Part shown: piece by piece, positions 6,161-8,142 of the stretch
How positions within the stretch are numbered: the stretch's first letter is position 1
Layout: every line of letters begins with the position of its first letter
The notes under the pieces: model-generated
What the model saw: only the letters and a program-made list of their open reading frames with translations
The model's database searches: none
What the model was told of the DNA's origin: nothing
Assembly: GCA_047921455.1 (NCBI GenBank)
Contig: JBLRWC010000064.1
Coordinates: 1-8,142, forward strand
Origin: XN24 sp047921455
Lineage (GTDB): Bacteria > Pseudomonadota > Gammaproteobacteria > Steroidobacterales > XN24
DNA: 8,142 nucleotides
Reading direction: 5' to 3'
Position numbers and translations under genes: made by a program

Positions 6161-8038
6161 CTATGGCCACCAGGACCAGAAGAACATCCGGAGCCAGTAG
6201 CCCATCTTGTGGGTCCAGATCCAGATCAGCCGGCGGCGCTCGATATCGACCTTGCCGGCGCCCTCCATGCCGGGCCGCAGTTGCGCCCCGCCGTCATCGC
6301 TGATGGCCGCCTCGACGCGGAAGTAGTTGCGGCCGTCTTCCGTGGAAGCCACCGGGGTGATCCGCTCCACTTCCATCTGCAAGGTTTGCCCGGGCAGGCC
6401 GGTCAGCGCCAAGCGGCCGGTTTGCCCGGGTTGAAGCTGGCCCACATCGCGTTCATCGACCCGCAAAATGACGCGGTAATCGTCCAGCGGGGCAAGCTCG
6501 AACAGGACGTCGCCGCGCTCGACCGGCACGCCGAGCGACTGGCTCAGGTCGCCGGCGACAACGATGGCGTCGAAAGGCGCCGCCACCTTGGTGCGGCCAA
6601 GCTGGTCCTCGATCAAGGCGATCTGCGCGTCCGCCTGGTCGATTTGCGCGGCCAGCACATTCGCCTGGGCACGGCCACGGCCCGCGACCGCTTCCTGGTA
6701 CTCCCGGCTGTACTGGGATTTCTGGCTCATCCACTTGAGCCGCTCCAGCACGAGATCGCGATCATCCAGCGAAAACAGCGGGTCGTCCTGGCGAACGATA
6801 TCGCCGGCGCGCACGTGCGCATCCGCGATGTATCCGGCCAGCGGCGCAGCCATTGCTCGCTGCACGCCACCCTCGAGACGCGCATCCGCGGTGACCCGGT
6901 AATCGCCGTGGGCAAAGGTGAAAAACACCACCAGCAAAACCACCACCGCGGTGATCAGCTTGAGAATGGAGTGTCGCGGTCCGGTTAGCTTGCGAACGTA
7001 GGACTTCCAACTGTCCCATGCCTTCTGGAACAACCAGCGGTCGTCCTTTCTCTTGACGTCGAGCAGCGGCCCGATCAGCGCCGCCGCCTGCTCGCACAAC
7101 TGGATGCTGCGGGCGTCGAACGGTTCATCGGCCGGGCGCTCCAGCGTGATGGCGCCGAGAATTTCACTCCCCTCCGCGATCGGGATGCTGCAGGCAGTGC
7201 CGGAACCGAAATCGCGCAGCAGCGCCTCATGTTCGCGGGTCACCTGCAATGGGCCATCGCCACTCGGCGGAAAGATGACCGTCGCCTGCTGGTCGATAGC
7301 CTCGTCCATGGCGGCTTCGATCGCGCGGATGATGTTCGCTTTCTTGCCGAAAGACGCGCTGTTGGACAGGGCGCGCACGCGCGTGTGCTTGCCCTTCATG
7401 AAACCGATGCTGACCCGCTCGCACTTGAGCGTGCCGGCGAGTTCGGTAGCTACCGCGGTGGCGGCCGCCTGGAAGCGATCGTAATGCAGGCTGGTAGCAA
7501 TCAGGTCCAGGACCGTCGCCATGCGATCCGAGGCGGTAAAGCGATTGCGGCGCACCAGTGCCTCGAGGGCGATCATGCTCCAGCGTAACTGTTCCTCGAT
7601 ACCGGCGCGCTCGCTGGCTGACTGGTGGGCAGTCTCGATCGCGACGGCGCCATATACCTGGTCGTCGACGATCAGGGGATGAGAAATCACGTCAATCTTT
7701 CGTGCGTTATCTTCTTCGGCAGGCGCGCGCTTGCCCGCTTCGATAATCCCTTCCCGGCGACCGATAGCTTTCTCGATGCCGCCAACCAGCGCAGGACTGC
7801 CAAGTACCCCGACGGGCCAGATTGCAACCGGGGAAAACGGCCCCACATCAGGCGCACCCAGCACGACCACTCCGCGCAGCATCGGCGCCCCAATCCTGCG
7901 GCTGAGAATTTCCAGCCAGGCTTTGCACCAGGACGCAGAGTTGCCGGATGAACCGAGCTCTGCCCAGGCAGTATCTTCGGTTGCAGATGCGTTTTCGCCG
8001 GATCCGCTCTGTGAATCCTGTGTGGTGGTGCCTGTCAT
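6161..8038 (-). CDS. GAF-domain protein with membrane helix and HlyD-like periplasmic adaptor domain
   Basis: This 625-residue protein has a low-complexity Ser/Gly/Thr-rich start (1-35), a degenerate first GAF-like region (about 37-160, with VISHPLIVDDQVYGAVAIET at 117-136), and a clearer GAF domain (about 185-325, with CERVSIGFMKGKHTRVRALS at 206-225 and CSIPIAEGSEILGAITLERP at 283-302). One membrane helix follows (about 357-376, KLITAVVVLLVVFF). The periplasmic part has lipoyl-like halves (PLAGYIADAHVRAGDIVRQD at 399-418 and APFDAIVVAGDLSQSLGVPV at 487-506) around a helical hairpin (about 426-485), then a barrel to about 600. It ends in a Trp-rich tail. GAF domains bind small molecules or proteins in the cytoplasm, so this looks like an adaptor whose state is coupled to a cytoplasmic signal (inference). 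ATG at 8038 is chosen; the ribosome site is weak. It is the first clear gene of the set, 9 bp before the M50 gene. Confidence 0.9.
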   Translation of the reverse strand: MTGTTTQDSQSGSGENASATEDTAWAELGSSGNSASWCKAWLEILSRRIGAPMLRGVVVLGAPDVGPFSPVAIWPVGVLGSPALVGGIEKAIGRREGIIEAGKRAPAEEDNARKIDVISHPLIVDDQVYGAVAIETAHQSASERAGIEEQLRWSMIALEALVRRNRFTASDRMATVLDLIATSLHYDRFQAAATAVATELAGTLKCERVSIGFMKGKHTRVRALSNSASFGKKANIIRAIEAAMDEAIDQQATVIFPPSGDGPLQVTREHEALLRDFGSGTACSIPIAEGSEILGAITLERPADEPFDARSIQLCEQAAALIGPLLDVKRKDDRWLFQKAWDSWKSYVRKLTGPRHSILKLITAVVVLLVVFFTFAHGDYRVTADARLEGGVQRAMAAPLAGYIADAHVRAGDIVRQDDPLFSLDDRDLVLERLKWMSQKSQYSREYQEAVAGRGRAQANVLAAQIDQADAQIALIEDQLGRTKVAAPFDAIVVAGDLSQSLGVPVERGDVLFELAPLDDYRVILRVDERDVGQLQPGQTGRLALTGLPGQTLQMEVERITPVASTEDGRNYFRVEAAISDDGGAQLRPGMEGAGKVDIERRRLIWIWTHKMGYWLRMFFWSWWP

Positions 8039-8104
8039 TTTTGTACTCGTCGATGCAGTTTCAACAACAGCCCGCCGAGACGGGATTCATTCGCGGGTAA
8101 GAAC

Positions 8105-8131
8105 TTTATACGCGTCATGCGCGCAAGTCAC
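8105..8131 (-). promoter_or_regulatory. weak candidate promoter upstream of the export-type operon
   Basis: On the minus strand GTGACT (8131-8126, 4 of 6 to the -35 consensus) is followed after 15 bp by TATAAA (8110-8105, 5 of 6 to the -10 consensus). This would give a start near 8098 and a leader of about 60 nt before the GAF-HlyD gene. The spacer is shorter than the usual 16-18 bp, so only the -10 element is persuasive. The true operon start may lie upstream of the window. Confidence 0.22.
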
Positions 8132-8142
8132 GCAGCAATTAG

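Noticed and set aside
5129..6988. 619-codon open frame on the plus strand
   Set aside because: It runs antisense across two well-supported genes and their junction, is rich in His/Arg/Gln/Pro, and shows no family motif. Long open antisense frames are expected opposite GC-rich genes.
8071..8084. Inverted repeat CCCG/CGGG upstream of the GAF-HlyD gene as terminator or operator
   Set aside because: The stem is 4 bp with a 6-base loop and no T run, and it is expected by chance in this base composition.
1..8142. CRISPR arrays, insertion sequences or long direct repeats
   Set aside because: No regularly spaced repeats, transposase motifs or terminal inverted repeats were noticed on reading; coding density is nearly complete.

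Overview
The window suggests a GC-rich proteobacterium, most likely a gammaproteobacterium. The grounds are the high-GC codon use, a tRNA gene with an encoded CCA end, and the architectures of the envelope proteins. No ribosomal RNA or housekeeping marker is present to narrow this further. All supported genes lie on the minus strand, so the window is best read from position 8142 down to 1.

Region by region on the minus strand: (1) 8142-8039 is a short upstream stretch with a weak promoter candidate and a 27-codon micro-ORF. (2) 8038-6161 encodes a protein with two cytoplasmic GAF-like domains, one membrane helix and a periplasmic HlyD-type adaptor domain. (3) 6151-4001 encodes a three-part protein: a PqqD-like N-terminal domain, an intact site-2-protease (M50) membrane core with HELGH and NxxPxxxxDG motifs, and a C-terminal HlyD-like periplasmic arm. 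(4) 3993-1987 encodes a short SecA-like ATPase (668 residues). Its motor motifs are intact, but it ends inside the helical scaffold, so the helical wing, two-helix finger and zinc tail are missing. (5) 1947-1213 encodes a small secreted periplasmic adaptor with a signal peptide, preceded by a strikingly AT-rich patch. (6) 1192-125 encodes a GlxA-type regulator (DJ-1/PfpI domain plus AraC-type HTH). (7) 86-11 is a tRNA-Arg(CCU) gene with a plausible promoter of its own.

The gaps between the five protein genes are 9, 7, 39 and 20 bp, so genes 2-5, and perhaps the regulator, are probably cotranscribed. The most interesting reading is a dedicated envelope export or processing machine. A PqqD-like domain would recognise a substrate leader, an M50 membrane protease would cleave or conduct it, a minimal SecA would supply ATP-driven force, and three HlyD-like adaptors would form a periplasmic conduit, with GAF domains sensing a cytoplasmic signal. 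No ABC or RND pump, no TolC-type outer-membrane channel and no substrate gene is in the window; these would have to lie elsewhere. The assignment of domains is strong. The joint function is inference.
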